DNA of 64,000 bases from Runella defluvii. Its GTDB lineage: Bacteria; Bacteroidota; Bacteroidia; Cytophagales; Spirosomataceae. The notes beneath the pieces were generated by a model that did not search any database, was not told the DNA's origin, and saw only the letters and a list, made by a program, of their open reading frames with translations. The stretch covers positions 1,098,395 to 1,162,394 of the forward strand of contig NZ_JACIBY010000001.1 of assembly GCF_014195535.1 (NCBI RefSeq), written 5' to 3'. This document shows positions 44,399 to 53,114 of the stretch, in pieces (within the stretch, counting starts at the first letter, position 1; each line of letters begins with the position of its first letter). A program made the position numbers and the translations under genes.

Positions 44399-44454
44399 AA
44401 TTTTAGGCGTTTACCTGCTTAATCGTTCAATCTTTTTTAAACCAATACTGTATC

Positions 44455-45039
44455 ATGAAAAAACAAATTTCAGTCCTAGCTCTTGCAGTTTTCGGTACGG
44501 CAGTTTTAATGTCTGTCAGTCCGCTAGCCGTATCTACGGCTCGTCCCGACGGTGTGACAGGGAAGCTAAATACCCAAGCTCAAATCGAAAAGGGCAAGTA
44601 CTTGGTCGAAATGATGGGATGTGCTGACTGCCACGCACCCAAAAAAATGACTGCTCAAGGGCCAATCCCTGACCCTGATCTGGGATTAAGCGGACACCCC
44701 GCCCAAATCCCAATCGGTAAAGTCGTAAAAACCCAAGATTGGGTACTTTTTCATCCCATGAACACCATTGCTGTTGGGCCTTGGGGAGCCACCTTCTCGG
44801 CCAATCTTACCCCTCATGCTACGGGTATCGGCTCTTGGACGGAAGAGCAATTTATCATTGCCATGACTGAGGGCAAAAGCAAAGGTATTCGCTCGGCTCG
44901 TCCATTGTTGCCGCCGATGCCTTGGCAAAACTATGTTCATGGTAAAAAAGAGGATTTGATAGCGATTTTTGCCTATTTAAAAAGCTGTAAGCCGATTGAA
45001 AACGTTGTTCCACAGCCGATTAGTCCTGATAAGTTGTAA
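44455..45039 (+). CDS. Mono-haem c-type cytochrome, exported
   Basis: A 194-residue exported cytochrome c. An N-terminal signal (about 1-27) is followed by one CxxCH haem site, CADCH (about 60-64), in KGKYLVEMMGCADCHAPK. The likely distal methionine is in LLPPMPWQNY (about 160). The segment WTEEQFIIAMTEGKSKGIR and the C-terminal IFAYLKSCKPIEN are typical of cytochrome c subunits of alcohol and related dehydrogenases. It would carry electrons in the periplasm. No dehydrogenase is nearby. Confidence 0.86.
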   Translation: MKKQISVLALAVFGTAVLMSVSPLAVSTARPDGVTGKLNTQAQIEKGKYLVEMMGCADCHAPKKMTAQGPIPDPDLGLSGHPAQIPIGKVVKTQDWVLFHPMNTIAVGPWGATFSANLTPHATGIGSWTEEQFIIAMTEGKSKGIRSARPLLPPMPWQNYVHGKKEDLIAIFAYLKSCKPIENVVPQPISPDKL

Positions 45040-45062
45040 AATCGTTTAACGAAATAAATGCA

Positions 45063-45770
45063 ATGGAAAAAGCACTCCAAAATCGCCTACTTTACTTTTT
45101 TGTAGCCCTATTTATTATTACCAATCTGGGTTTTTACAAGACCTATCTCGTTCACTTTCCAACATTTGAGGGTTTTGCTGCGGTGTATCATATACATGGG
45201 ATGTTGGCGATGGCTTGGATATTGATGCTTATCGCACAAGCCTATCTCATACGTGCCAATAAATATGAACTGCATAAGCTCATTGGCAAGCTTTCGTATA
45301 TCGTTTTTCCTTTGTTTTTAGCCTCTTTATTTTTCGTGGCAAAGGAAGCGTACTTCCGAAATATTAAAAAAATGCCACAAGCCGATGCTCTGGCTCAGAT
45401 GCCCTTAGGGGGAACTATTGATATATTTTTTCTGGGATTGGCCTTTGCATTTGCCATGGTTTATAAGAAAAATGTGGGTTTTCACATGCGTTTTATGGCA
45501 AGTACAGGTTTAGCTATATTGGGGCCAGGATTAGGTCGGTTTTTGTTCGCTTTTCTGAACTTACCAGGCCCAGTGGGTGGCATTATAATGCTGATATGTA
45601 CTATTATTGTGCCTATTGTTTGGCTAATAATGGACATCAAAAACAAAAAATCAGCCTTTCCGATGGGTTTCTATGTGTTCGTTGCCTTTTGCATGAATGC
45701 GGCGGGTATAGGTAGTCATTCGGCTATATGGCAGGGGTTTGCCAAGTGGTGGGTAGAAACTTTGTATTAA
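45063..45770 (+). CDS. Seven-helix membrane protein of unknown function
   Basis: A 235-residue protein with about seven hydrophobic helices (about 9-30, 42-62, 74-95, 115-133, 145-163, 168-188, 197-213). Conserved-looking histidines (YHIHGMLAMAW, ELHKLIGKLSY, GFHMRFM) sit at the helix ends and could bind haem, as in cytochrome-b561-like or DUF2306-like proteins. It is 23 bp after the cytochrome c gene, which fits an electron-transfer role; this is inference. Confidence 0.72.
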   Translation: MEKALQNRLLYFFVALFIITNLGFYKTYLVHFPTFEGFAAVYHIHGMLAMAWILMLIAQAYLIRANKYELHKLIGKLSYIVFPLFLASLFFVAKEAYFRNIKKMPQADALAQMPLGGTIDIFFLGLAFAFAMVYKKNVGFHMRFMASTGLAILGPGLGRFLFAFLNLPGPVGGIIMLICTIIVPIVWLIMDIKNKKSAFPMGFYVFVAFCMNAAGIGSHSAIWQGFAKWWVETLY

Positions 45771-45782
45771 ACTAAAATTGTC

Positions 45783-46232
45783 ATGACAAAAACATTTCTT
45801 ATTCTCCTCACTTCTCTCACATCATTCATCACTTCATTTGCCCAAACCGACCCACGCGAAGCAGAACTTCGCCGTCTTGAAAACCTCGAACGAGAGGCTA
45901 CGATGCGTGGAGATTCGGCGACGTTGTTTGGCAAAATTTGGTCGAACGAAATGGTTGTCAATACGCCTGCAAATCGTGTCGGAACAGTAGAAGGTTCGAA
46001 AATGCAGCTTCGTACGGGAAATTTGGCGTATGCTTCTTTTGTGCGAACCATCGAAAAAGTCACTTTTAACGATAACATTGCGATGGTCATGGGAGAGGAA
46101 ATTACCAAACCGCAGGGAATACAGCAACATGCAGGCAAAACTGTAACCCGCCGCTTTACCAATATTTGGAAATATGCGAATAATCAATGGTTTATGATTG
46201 GACGACAAGCAACTATTATAAAAGTGGAGTAA
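45783..46232 (+). CDS. Exported NTF2-like (DUF4440) protein
   Basis: A 149-residue protein with a signal peptide (about 1-21, ending SFAQ) and an NTF2/SnoaL-like cone fold (about 25-147): LENLEREATMRGDSATLFGKIW (split at RGDSATLF), VNTPANRVG, VTFNDNIAMVMGEE, TRRFTNIWKYANNQWFMIGRQ. Members are often small ligand-binding proteins or enzymes; no catalytic residues can be assigned. It is 12 bp downstream of the seven-helix protein gene and is followed by a hairpin array. Confidence 0.82.
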   Translation: MTKTFLILLTSLTSFITSFAQTDPREAELRRLENLEREATMRGDSATLFGKIWSNEMVVNTPANRVGTVEGSKMQLRTGNLAYASFVRTIEKVTFNDNIAMVMGEEITKPQGIQQHAGKTVTRRFTNIWKYANNQWFMIGRQATIIKVE

Positions 46233-46242
46233 ATAATCTACA

Positions 46243-46482
46243 GTCTGCCGTGTAGCGGGTTGCTCACAACCCGAACAAGCTCTTCCAAGTTTTTGTTATC
46301 GCCGAAGTCGAAACTTGGAAGGACTGCCGTGTAGCGGATTGCTCATAACCCGCACAAACCCTTCTAAGTTTTTGTTATCGCCGAAGTAGAAACTTGGAAG
46401 GGCTGCCGTGTAGCGGGTTGCTCACAACCCGAACGAGCCCTTCCAAGTTTTTGTTATCGCCGAAGTAGAAACTTGGAAGGGT
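46243..46482. repeat. Three-unit, 79-bp tandem hairpin array
   Basis: GGGTTGCTCACAACCC-type hairpins at 46257, 46336 (degenerate, GGATTG...TAACCC) and 46415 alternate with long hairpins CTTCCAAGTTTTTG...AAACTTGGAAG; the period is 79 bp. Orientation and loop sequence (TTATCGCCGAAGT) match the 41.8-kb array. It ends 10 bp before the stop of the next minus-strand gene and may terminate both neighbours. Confidence 0.92.
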
Positions 46483-46492
46483 TGAGGCTGCA

Positions 46493-47056
46493 CTATTTCA
46501 GACAATCGGTTTCTTTATTTGTAAGTGTACTGTCCACTTTTCCAGCTTTGCCATTCCCTCCCGCTTGGATCGGATAAAAGCACCCCTTTTTGACTTTCAA
46601 TTCCTTTGTGCCAGGCTCGCAAAGTACACTACAGGCTTCTCCTTCTAATAATCGCAACTTAAAATCCTTACTTATCGCCCGCATCCCGTATTTGAAACGG
46701 CCTCGGTAAAGCGTTCCATCTCTTCGCAGACCGTTCCAAGCAAACTCATTCAAGCGGTCGTAAAGTACTGTGGGGCGTGAAAAAATGACCGTATCACCAC
46801 TGGCACTCAAAATGGTAAACCCTTGTACTTCTAGGATTTCGTCGCTAATGAAAGGATAAAACAAATCATTGATGCCATCGCCATTTGGAGTAAACACATT
46901 GGGCATGTATATAGACCCGTTGCTGTGTTTAAAATCAACGGGTTGAAGGCCGCAGCAGGCTTCGTATTCTTTGGGTAGGCCCACATCCACTCGGTGATCG
47001 GCAAAGCAGGCTTGTAGAAGTAACCCTAGTAATAATAGTTGAGAAAACGTTTTCAT
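46493..47056 (-). CDS. Lipoprotein with gliding-motility-associated (CHU_C-like) motif
   Basis: A 187-residue predicted lipoprotein: signal LLLLGLLLQAC with C17 as the lipid site. The middle contains PNVFTPNGDGINDLFYP (about 52-68), the hallmark of gliding-motility-associated C-terminal domains (T9SS type B sorting), followed by FAWNGLRRDGTLYRGRFKYGM, also typical of that domain. Usually this domain is the C-terminal tail of very large proteins; here it is nearly the entire protein and is followed by a Cys-containing tail of about 50 residues. It is probably surface or periplasmic, function unknown. Confidence 0.8.
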   Translation of the reverse strand: MKTFSQLLLLGLLLQACFADHRVDVGLPKEYEACCGLQPVDFKHSNGSIYMPNVFTPNGDGINDLFYPFISDEILEVQGFTILSASGDTVIFSRPTVLYDRLNEFAWNGLRRDGTLYRGRFKYGMRAISKDFKLRLLEGEACSVLCEPGTKELKVKKGCFYPIQAGGNGKAGKVDSTLTNKETDCLK

Positions 47057-47184
47057 GGTTTGAACGGAGAAATGGGGGATGTTAGTTGGTTTGGCAATTT
47101 ACATTTTTCCCAAAATCAATTGCTGTTGCAGCGAGTAAAAAATGCCTTATGCCAGATTTATACCCTAAACGTGTATTACCAAAC

Positions 47185-48171
47185 ATGAACTCAACTCACC
47201 TTAAAATGAGCCTTTTGGGCTTAATGATGGGCTTTGCACACCTTGCATCGGCCCAAGCCACGACTAGCTGGGAAATTGCTCAGACCGCCAATAGCTGTAC
47301 GGCTCGTCACGAAAATGCGTTTACCAAAGTCGGGGATAAATTGTACCTGATTGGTGGACGTGGCACACGCCCCGTCGATGAATTTGACCCCAAGACCAAT
47401 ACATGGAAACAACTCGCAGCACCACCCGTGGAAATGAACCATTTTCAGGCGATTGAATACAATAACGAAGCCTACGTCATGGGGGCATTTATGGGACAGT
47501 ACCCGCACGAAAAACCGTTGACTTCCATCTATATTTTTAATCCTGCCAAAAACGAGTGGCGCGAAGGGCCTGCCATTCCTACGGATAGGCTTCGTGGTGC
47601 GACGGGGGCCGTAAATTACAACAACAAGCTCTATTTGGTGAGTGGCATTCAGGATGGGCATTACGACGGGCACGTGGGCTGGCTCGATGAATTTGACCCT
47701 AAAACCAATACGTGGCGTAAACTTCCCGACGCGCCACACGTGCGTGACCACGTTTCGGTGGCCGTCATTAACGATAAACTCTACGTGGCGGGTGGCCGCC
47801 GCTCGACGGCGCGCATTAATCAGGTGCTCAACCTTACCGAACCCGCCGTCGATGTCTTTGATTTTAAAACAAATACGTGGACGACCTTACCCGCTGACCT
47901 AAATTTGCCAACGCAGCGGGCGGGAAATATGGCGGTGCCTTTTGGGTATAAATTGTTGATTATGGGGGGAGAAAGCCCCGCTCAAGTGGAGGCCCACGCG
48001 GAAGTTGAGGCACTGAATACCAAAACGATGAAGTGGGAGAAATTACCCAACCTCAATAAAGGGCGTCACGGAACAGGCGCGACGATTTATAAGAAAAAGG
48101 TATATGTAGCGGCAGGTTCGGGCAATCGAGGGGGCGGGCCTGAACTGACATCAATGGAAATTTTGAAATAA
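47185..48171 (+). CDS. Secreted Kelch-repeat beta-propeller protein
   Basis: A 328-residue protein with a signal peptide (about 1-24, ending ASAQ) and about six Kelch repeats, each with a hydrophobic-GG-type strand: LYLIGGRG, AYVMGAFMG, LYLVSGIQDG, LYVAGGRRS, LLIMGGESP and VYVAAGSGN, alternating with FDPKTNTWKQL or FDFKTNTWTTL. A six-bladed propeller that binds or acts on carbohydrate is likely (N-acetylneuraminate epimerase and galactose oxidase share the fold). ATG 47185 is chosen because it places the signal peptide correctly; ATG 47149 and a TTG further upstream are alternatives. It precedes the lactonase-like gene by 70 bp. Confidence 0.84.
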   Translation: MNSTHLKMSLLGLMMGFAHLASAQATTSWEIAQTANSCTARHENAFTKVGDKLYLIGGRGTRPVDEFDPKTNTWKQLAAPPVEMNHFQAIEYNNEAYVMGAFMGQYPHEKPLTSIYIFNPAKNEWREGPAIPTDRLRGATGAVNYNNKLYLVSGIQDGHYDGHVGWLDEFDPKTNTWRKLPDAPHVRDHVSVAVINDKLYVAGGRRSTARINQVLNLTEPAVDVFDFKTNTWTTLPADLNLPTQRAGNMAVPFGYKLLIMGGESPAQVEAHAEVEALNTKTMKWEKLPNLNKGRHGTGATIYKKKVYVAAGSGNRGGGPELTSMEILK

Positions 48172-48241
48172 AAAGAAAAATTGCATTTTCGCATCGGAGA
48201 TGCATCTTGAATTTAAGTAACCTTAGCAAACTTGACTCATA

Positions 48242-49084
48242 ATGATTATTGATTCGCACCAACATTTTTGGATATACGATGCCGAACGCGACGCGTGGAT
48301 TAACGACGAAATGACGCGCATCCGTCAGAATTTCCTTCCCGAAGACTTGAAACCAGTGTTTGAGGCGAATGGTGTCTCGGGCTGTGTGGCCGTTCAGGCC
48401 GACCAATCGGACGCCGAAACCTTGTTTTTGTTGGCTTTGGCTGAAAAATATTCCTCATTCGTAAAAGGAGTAGTGGGGTGGGTCGATTTGCAGGCCAATG
48501 ACCTTTACGACCGACTCGATTATTATTCCCAATATGAATTATTGAAAGGATTTCGGCACGTGGCGCAAGGCGAGCCGGACGATTTTTTGGCGCGTCCCGA
48601 AGTCATCAAAGGAATACGGCAGTTGAGCGCATTTGACTATACCTATGACATCCTCATTTATCCGACCCAATTAAAAGCCGCGTTGCAGTTGGTGCGCGAG
48701 GTGCCTGAGGTGCAGTTTGTGGTGGACCATATTGCCAAACCTTACATCAAAGATCAAAAAATCAATACGTGGTCGAACTACATGCGGCAATTGGCGGCGT
48801 TCCCCCACGTACAGTGCAAAGTGTCGGGAATGGTGACGGAAGGCGATTGGAAAAATTGGAAAACTGAAGACTTTTTTCCCTACTTAGACGTGGTTTTTGA
48901 AGCTTTTGGCGTTGAACGATTGATGTTTGGCTCCGATTGGCCCGTTTGCTTGGTAGCTGCGGAGTACGAACAGGTGCTTGGCGTCGTCCAAGAGTACATG
49001 AAACGGGTAGGTTTCTCAGAAAATGACCAAGCCAAAGTTTTGGGTCAGAATGCCGCTCGTTTTTACCGTTTGGAGGAAGTCTAG
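48242..49084 (+). CDS. Amidohydrolase family 2 protein (L-fucono-lactonase-like)
   Basis: A 280-residue TIM-barrel hydrolase of the amidohydrolase-2 group. Motifs: DSHQHFWIY (HxH, about 4-12), VVGWVDLQA, FVVDHIAKP (about 160-168), KVSGMVTEG and FGSDWPVCL (about 230-238) with the catalytic Asp. This pattern matches L-fucono-1,5-lactonase and similar sugar lactonases, which open aldonolactones in sugar catabolism. The neighbours (Kelch protein, Gfo/Idh/MocA oxidoreductase, sugar isomerase) support a sugar pathway, but fucose is not shown. Confidence 0.86.
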   Translation: MIIDSHQHFWIYDAERDAWINDEMTRIRQNFLPEDLKPVFEANGVSGCVAVQADQSDAETLFLLALAEKYSSFVKGVVGWVDLQANDLYDRLDYYSQYELLKGFRHVAQGEPDDFLARPEVIKGIRQLSAFDYTYDILIYPTQLKAALQLVREVPEVQFVVDHIAKPYIKDQKINTWSNYMRQLAAFPHVQCKVSGMVTEGDWKNWKTEDFFPYLDVVFEAFGVERLMFGSDWPVCLVAAEYEQVLGVVQEYMKRVGFSENDQAKVLGQNAARFYRLEEV

Positions 49085-49155
49085 GCTTGTTTTTAAAAAA
49101 AATTATTATTTGTGCTATATATTTTAAAAAAATAGTATCAAATTTGAGTTAAAAT

Positions 49156-49190
49156 TTGGGTGCGAGGTTTTCGATAAAATCGTATTTTTG
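49156..49190 (+). promoter_or_regulatory. Possible promoter of the oxidoreductase/isomerase pair
   Basis: TTG (49156-49158), a 24-bp spacer and TATTTTTG (49183-49190). The spacer is one base longer than usual. It lies 57 bp before the oxidoreductase start. Confidence 0.45.
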
Positions 49191-49247
49191 TTGAAAATCG
49201 AGCGTTCAGTTAGTTAGCTCATTCATTTCTAAATCCTTTCAATTCTC

Positions 49248-50531
49248 ATGAACACCACTCGCCGTGAAGTGCTAAAATTGGCAGGTGCTGCTTTAGCAGG
49301 AACTGCATTTCCATCCATCATTATTCCGAACAAAGCGTTTGCTGGTATGAATTCGGAAACACTTAAAGTAGGTCTTATTGGTTGTGGTGGACGTGGCTCG
49401 GGAGCTGCCATGCAAGCTTTGAAAGCCGATCCAAACGTTGTTCTTTACGCCCTTGGCGAAATTTTCCCAGAGCGTTTTAATACCTGCCTCGAAGGTCTTC
49501 GTAAAGTACACGGCGACAAAGTTCAGGTGGACGAAGGTCGTAAATTTGTAGGTTTTGATGCGTACCAAAAAGTAATCGACTCGGGTGTGGATGTCGTTCT
49601 TTTGGCGACGCCACCGCATTTCCGTCCGCTTCACTTGGAAGCTGCTATCAAGGCGGGAAAACATATTTTTTGCGAAAAACCAGTAGCGGTTGATGCCCCT
49701 GGTATTCGTAAAGTATTGGAATTGGCAAAATTAGCCAAAGAGAAAAATGTCTCTTTGGTGTCGGGTTTCTGCTGGCGTTTCCACGAGCCAAAACGCGCTG
49801 TATTTGGTAAAATCAACGAAGGGGCAATTGGCGAAGTAATGTCTATTTATAACACCTACAACACAGGAGGTGCGTGGTCATTCCCGCGTCAAGAAGGCTG
49901 GAACGATTTGCAGTTTCAATTGCGCAACTGGATGTATTACACTTGGTTAGCAGGTGACCACATCGTAGAGCAAGCCGTGCATAGCATCGACATGATGTCG
50001 TGGGCAATGGGCGATGTTCTGCCCGTCAGTGCGGTAGGTACAGGTGGCCGCCAAGTGCGCGTTGATCCGTTGTACGGACACATTTATGACCACTTTGCCA
50101 TTACGTACGATTATCCAAACGGGGCGAAAGGGTTCCACTTCTCGCGTCAGCAAGAAAACTGCGAGCGTAGCTATTTGGTAGAAACCTTTGGTACGAAAGG
50201 ACGTGCAATGGCCAACTGCTCACGCCCAACGCACAAAATTGAAGGCGCGAATCCTTGGGAATATTCTGGCGCTCAAAACGATATGTACCAAACAGAACAC
50301 AACGAACTGTTTGCGTCGATTCGTAACAGCAAGCCCATCAACAACGGTGAGTGGATGGCCAACAGTACCATGCTTGCCATTATGGGACGTATGGCGGCTT
50401 ACACAGGGAAGAAAATTACGTGGGACGAAGCGATTAAGTCGAACGAAGTATTGGCACCAGACATTACAAGCTGGGATATGCCTGCACCAAAGGTAGAAGT
50501 AGCTCGCCCAGGTTTTACGCCATTCTTCTAA
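49248..50531 (+). CDS. Gfo/Idh/MocA family oxidoreductase with Tat signal
   Basis: A 427-residue NAD(P)-dependent sugar oxidoreductase. An N-terminal twin-arginine-type signal, TTRREVLKLAGAALAGTAF (about 3-21), indicates export. The Rossmann fold has VGLIGCGGRGSGAA (about 42-55), and EKPVAVD (about 143-149) contains the conserved Lys. The C-terminal domain carries DHIVEQAVHSIDMMSWAMGD (split as HIVEQAVHSID, MMSWAMGD) with the substrate-site His. It probably acts on a sugar or inositol derivative in the periplasm. It is 7 bp upstream of the isomerase gene. Confidence 0.88.
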   Translation: MNTTRREVLKLAGAALAGTAFPSIIIPNKAFAGMNSETLKVGLIGCGGRGSGAAMQALKADPNVVLYALGEIFPERFNTCLEGLRKVHGDKVQVDEGRKFVGFDAYQKVIDSGVDVVLLATPPHFRPLHLEAAIKAGKHIFCEKPVAVDAPGIRKVLELAKLAKEKNVSLVSGFCWRFHEPKRAVFGKINEGAIGEVMSIYNTYNTGGAWSFPRQEGWNDLQFQLRNWMYYTWLAGDHIVEQAVHSIDMMSWAMGDVLPVSAVGTGGRQVRVDPLYGHIYDHFAITYDYPNGAKGFHFSRQQENCERSYLVETFGTKGRAMANCSRPTHKIEGANPWEYSGAQNDMYQTEHNELFASIRNSKPINNGEWMANSTMLAIMGRMAAYTGKKITWDEAIKSNEVLAPDITSWDMPAPKVEVARPGFTPFF

Positions 50532-50538
50532 TCACCTC

Positions 50539-51441
50539 ATGCAAAGAAGAGATTTTTTAAAAAACTCCACCATCGCAGCTACGGCTGCGGTGGTGGGGGT
50601 AGATCGTGCTGCCCTTGCGGCAAAGCCCGTAGCGCGCCCGTTGGTAAAAAAGAGCCTTAAATACGGCATGGTAACCGAAAAACTTTCGGTACTTGACAAG
50701 TTTAAGTTGCTCAAAGACCTAGGATTTGACGGCGTGGAGCTTGATTCTCCCAATGAGTTAGATCCGAAAGAAGTCTTAGAAGCCCGTGACAAAACGGGGT
50801 TGTTGCTTCCTGGGGTGGTCAACTCGGTACACTGGAAATCGCCACTTTCGGACGCAGACCCTAAGGTGAGAGAAACCTGCTCGAAATCAATGATTAAATC
50901 GTTGAACGACTGTAAGCTCTACGGCGGAACGACGGTATTGTTGGTGCCAGGCGTGGTCAATGCGGGTACAAGCTACCAAGATGCGTACCAACGTGCTCAA
51001 AAGGAAATTATCAAGTTAATTCCTGAAGCAGAAAAAACGGGAATAAAAATTGCGCTCGAAAACGTTTGGAACAATTTTCTCATTAGTCCCGTAGAAGCAG
51101 CTCGTTTTGTCGATGAAATCAACCACCCACTGGTAGGCTGGTATTTCGACGTGGGCAATATTCTTCGCTACGGTTGGCCTGAGCATTGGATTGAGACGCT
51201 CGGAAAGCGCATTATGAAAGTCGATATCAAAGAATTTAGCCGCAAAAAACAACAAGACGAGGGCCTTTGGAAAGGGTTTGACGTGGAGTTGATGGATGGC
51301 GATTGCAATTGGCCCGTAGTCAATAAAGCCTTGGCAAAAGTAGGCTATTCGGGCTGGGGCTCGGCCGAAGTTCCTGGCGGTGACCGTAAGCGTTTGCAGG
51401 TTATCAGCGAACGCATGGATGCGGTTTTTAATGCTCAATAA
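50539..51441 (+). CDS. Exported sugar phosphate isomerase/epimerase (xylose isomerase-like TIM barrel)
   Basis: A 300-residue AP endonuclease 2/xylose-isomerase-like TIM barrel protein with a Tat-like signal, MQRRDFLKNSTIAATAAVVG (about 1-20). Metal-site motifs: GVELDSP (about 72), IALENVWNNF (E about 173), GWYFDVGNIL (D about 206), KVDIKEF (about 231), DGDCNWPVV and WGSAEVPGGD (E about 276). It probably isomerises or epimerises a keto-sugar, working with the exported oxidoreductase seven bases upstream. Confidence 0.86.
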   Translation: MQRRDFLKNSTIAATAAVVGVDRAALAAKPVARPLVKKSLKYGMVTEKLSVLDKFKLLKDLGFDGVELDSPNELDPKEVLEARDKTGLLLPGVVNSVHWKSPLSDADPKVRETCSKSMIKSLNDCKLYGGTTVLLVPGVVNAGTSYQDAYQRAQKEIIKLIPEAEKTGIKIALENVWNNFLISPVEAARFVDEINHPLVGWYFDVGNILRYGWPEHWIETLGKRIMKVDIKEFSRKKQQDEGLWKGFDVELMDGDCNWPVVNKALAKVGYSGWGSAEVPGGDRKRLQVISERMDAVFNAQ

Positions 51442-51448
51442 ATGTCAT

Positions 51449-51503
51449 AACCTCCCGAAAGTTTTGAACTAACCTCCCGAAAGTTTTTAACTTTCGGGAG
51501 GTT
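51449..51503 (+). terminator. Palindromic terminator with duplicated left arm
   Basis: AACCTCCCGAAAGTT occurs at 51449-51463 and 51471-51485; the latter pairs with AACTTTCGGGAGGTT (51489-51503) around a TTT loop. It lies between convergent genes and is the only copy of this stem sequence seen here. Confidence 0.75.
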
Positions 51504-51519
51504 GATTGGAGGATAAGTA

Positions 51520-52047
51520 CTACAAATACACTTCTGCCTTGTTTTTTCGCTTCAAGATAAGCGCACTTACCAGTGCCACAATCAGCCCCACGGGTAATAC
51601 CTCGGTATAAGTGATTAGGGTGACGTACAATGGACTTTTGTACATTTCTTTAAATTCCTCCATTTCTTTGGTTTTGGCTGCCAACGCCGCCGTGTCGGTT
51701 TGGGCAACTTCTTTGAGCACGTGCTTGATGTAGATGTCGAGGTAATCAGGCACAAACAAATAGTAGTAAAAAAGCCAAACAAAGACATACATCGTTGAGC
51801 CAATGAGGGCGATAAAAGCCCCCGTTTTAAACGCTTGACCAAACGAGATATGTCCGCCCAGCTCTTTGTTGCGGTAGTTGCGAACGCCAAAAAAGATAAG
51901 CGAAAAAATAAGCACCATGGCCGCATACCCCATGAGCTCGTTGCCGCTGAAATCGGGGTTAGTGTAACACAAGTTGACCATGTAAACCATGTTGGCACAT
52001 AGAATCGTGCCCAGTACAAGTCCGAAAATGAGAATGTAGCGTTTCAT
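51520..52047 (-). CDS. DUF4199 membrane protein
   Basis: A 175-residue protein with four membrane helices (about 4-25, 36-55, 70-95, 145-165) and the family motifs HISFGQAFKTGAFIALIGS and YVFVWLFYYYLF. DUF4199 is a Bacteroidota family of unknown function. ATG 52047 (MKRYILIF) is chosen; the frame is open nine codons further. It is 114 bp downstream of the LuxR-type gene on the same strand and may be co-regulated with it. Confidence 0.83.
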   Translation of the reverse strand: MKRYILIFGLVLGTILCANMVYMVNLCYTNPDFSGNELMGYAAMVLIFSLIFFGVRNYRNKELGGHISFGQAFKTGAFIALIGSTMYVFVWLFYYYLFVPDYLDIYIKHVLKEVAQTDTAALAAKTKEMEEFKEMYKSPLYVTLITYTEVLPVGLIVALVSALILKRKNKAEVYL

Positions 52048-52161
52048 TGTTTTTGAGGGTTTTATTTTCGGCAAAACTAGGTTGAGTACGTGGCTCAGGA
52101 CTCATACTAAAGTACCAAAATGCGTTTTTAGGCCAAATTCAGACTAAAGTAGGAGCGGATG

Positions 52162-52635
52162 TTAGGCGATGATATTCAGTCGCTTGGCTTTTTCAATGGC
52201 CTGCGTTCGGCTTTTGACGTCCATTTTTACAAATAAATTGGACACGTGCGTTTTGATGGTACTCAGCGACAAAAACAACCGTTCGGCGATTTCGGCGTTG
52301 CTGTATCCTTGCGTCAAAAGCTGCAAAACTTCGTATTCGCGCGTACTTAAATTAAGTTTTTGCAGTTCATTTTCATTGATGGCTGATTGACTTGCAACGA
52401 CCACTTCTTTTTCGATAACGACGGTTTCAACGCTGGGTTTGATAAGTTGTTTGGCCACCCACACACCAAGTAATAAGAAAAAGACCGCAATGAGTCCTAC
52501 GTAAATGTCAATGGAATTGTCCATGATTAAAAACTTCCATTGTAGCCATTTCAGGGTAAATACCAAAATAGCCATGAGGAAACCGTACAAAGCAAAATGA
52601 CGTGTTTTAAGAAATAGGTCTTTAAAAAAGCTCAT
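52162..52635 (-). CDS. Membrane-anchored LuxR-type transcriptional regulator
   Basis: A 157-residue protein. Two membrane helices (about 12-32 and 42-62) precede a LuxR/GerE HTH domain (about 92-155): LSTREYEVLQLLTQGYSNAEIA, LSLSTIKTHVSNLFVKM (cut for length). It lacks a receiver domain, so a membrane signal or the partner genes must control it. It is 20 bp after the lipocalin-like lipoprotein gene and upstream of DUF4199; together these look like an envelope sensing unit. Confidence 0.86.
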   Translation of the reverse strand: MSFFKDLFLKTRHFALYGFLMAILVFTLKWLQWKFLIMDNSIDIYVGLIAVFFLLLGVWVAKQLIKPSVETVVIEKEVVVASQSAINENELQKLNLSTREYEVLQLLTQGYSNAEIAERLFLSLSTIKTHVSNLFVKMDVKSRTQAIEKAKRLNIIA

Positions 52636-52655
52636 GGCAAAGCGTAAAGGGTTGT

Positions 52656-53114
52656 TTATTTTTGACGAATGTAGGTTTCGATATTGAGGTGATTGACACC
52701 CAGTTTTTCTACTTTTTCGATGCCCGTAATCGTCAACGTATCTCCCGAAATGTCGTATTCAAAGTCAAATTTCCCACCTTCCCACTCCCGTACGTTGAAG
52801 TAATCCAAGTATTCGGTGTAGTTTTTTTCGCCAATGGTCACGCGGCCACCCCCTGCGCTGTAGTCGGCGGTAGAGTCTTTGCCGTGTTGGAGGTCGTGGC
52901 GCAAAAAAGCAAAGTGCGTTGGACTAATGATTTTAATCATTTCTTGTCCTTTGGTATAATCGGTACGAGTCGTGTCATTGCCTTTGATGGTCGTACCCGA
53001 CAAAAGTTTCCAAGTCCCAATAATGGGAAACTCAGCAGTTGTTGATTGATTTGGGTCGGGAGAACAGGCAATTAGACTACTAAGTAAGACACAAGCAATG
53101 GCGATTTTTTTCAT
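52656..53114 (-). CDS. Lipocalin-like lipoprotein
   Basis: A 152-residue predicted lipoprotein: signal CVLLSSLIAC with C17 as lipidation site. The rest is a beta-barrel pattern starting with the GTWKLLSG motif (about 33-40) common to lipocalin-like proteins, then MIKIISPTHFAFLRHD and GDTLTITG. It probably binds a small hydrophobic ligand at the outer membrane. It heads the lipocalin/LuxR/DUF4199 run. Confidence 0.8.
   Translation of the reverse strand: MKKIAIACVLLSSLIACSPDPNQSTTAEFPIIGTWKLLSGTTIKGNDTTRTDYTKGQEMIKIISPTHFAFLRHDLQHGKDSTADYSAGGGRVTIGEKNYTEYLDYFNVREWEGGKFDFEYDISGDTLTITGIEKVEKLGVNHLNIETYIRQK

Noticed and set aside
33867..46482. Hairpin arrays as CRISPR
   Set aside because: The units are themselves palindromic with nearly the same linkers; there are no unique spacers and no cas genes.
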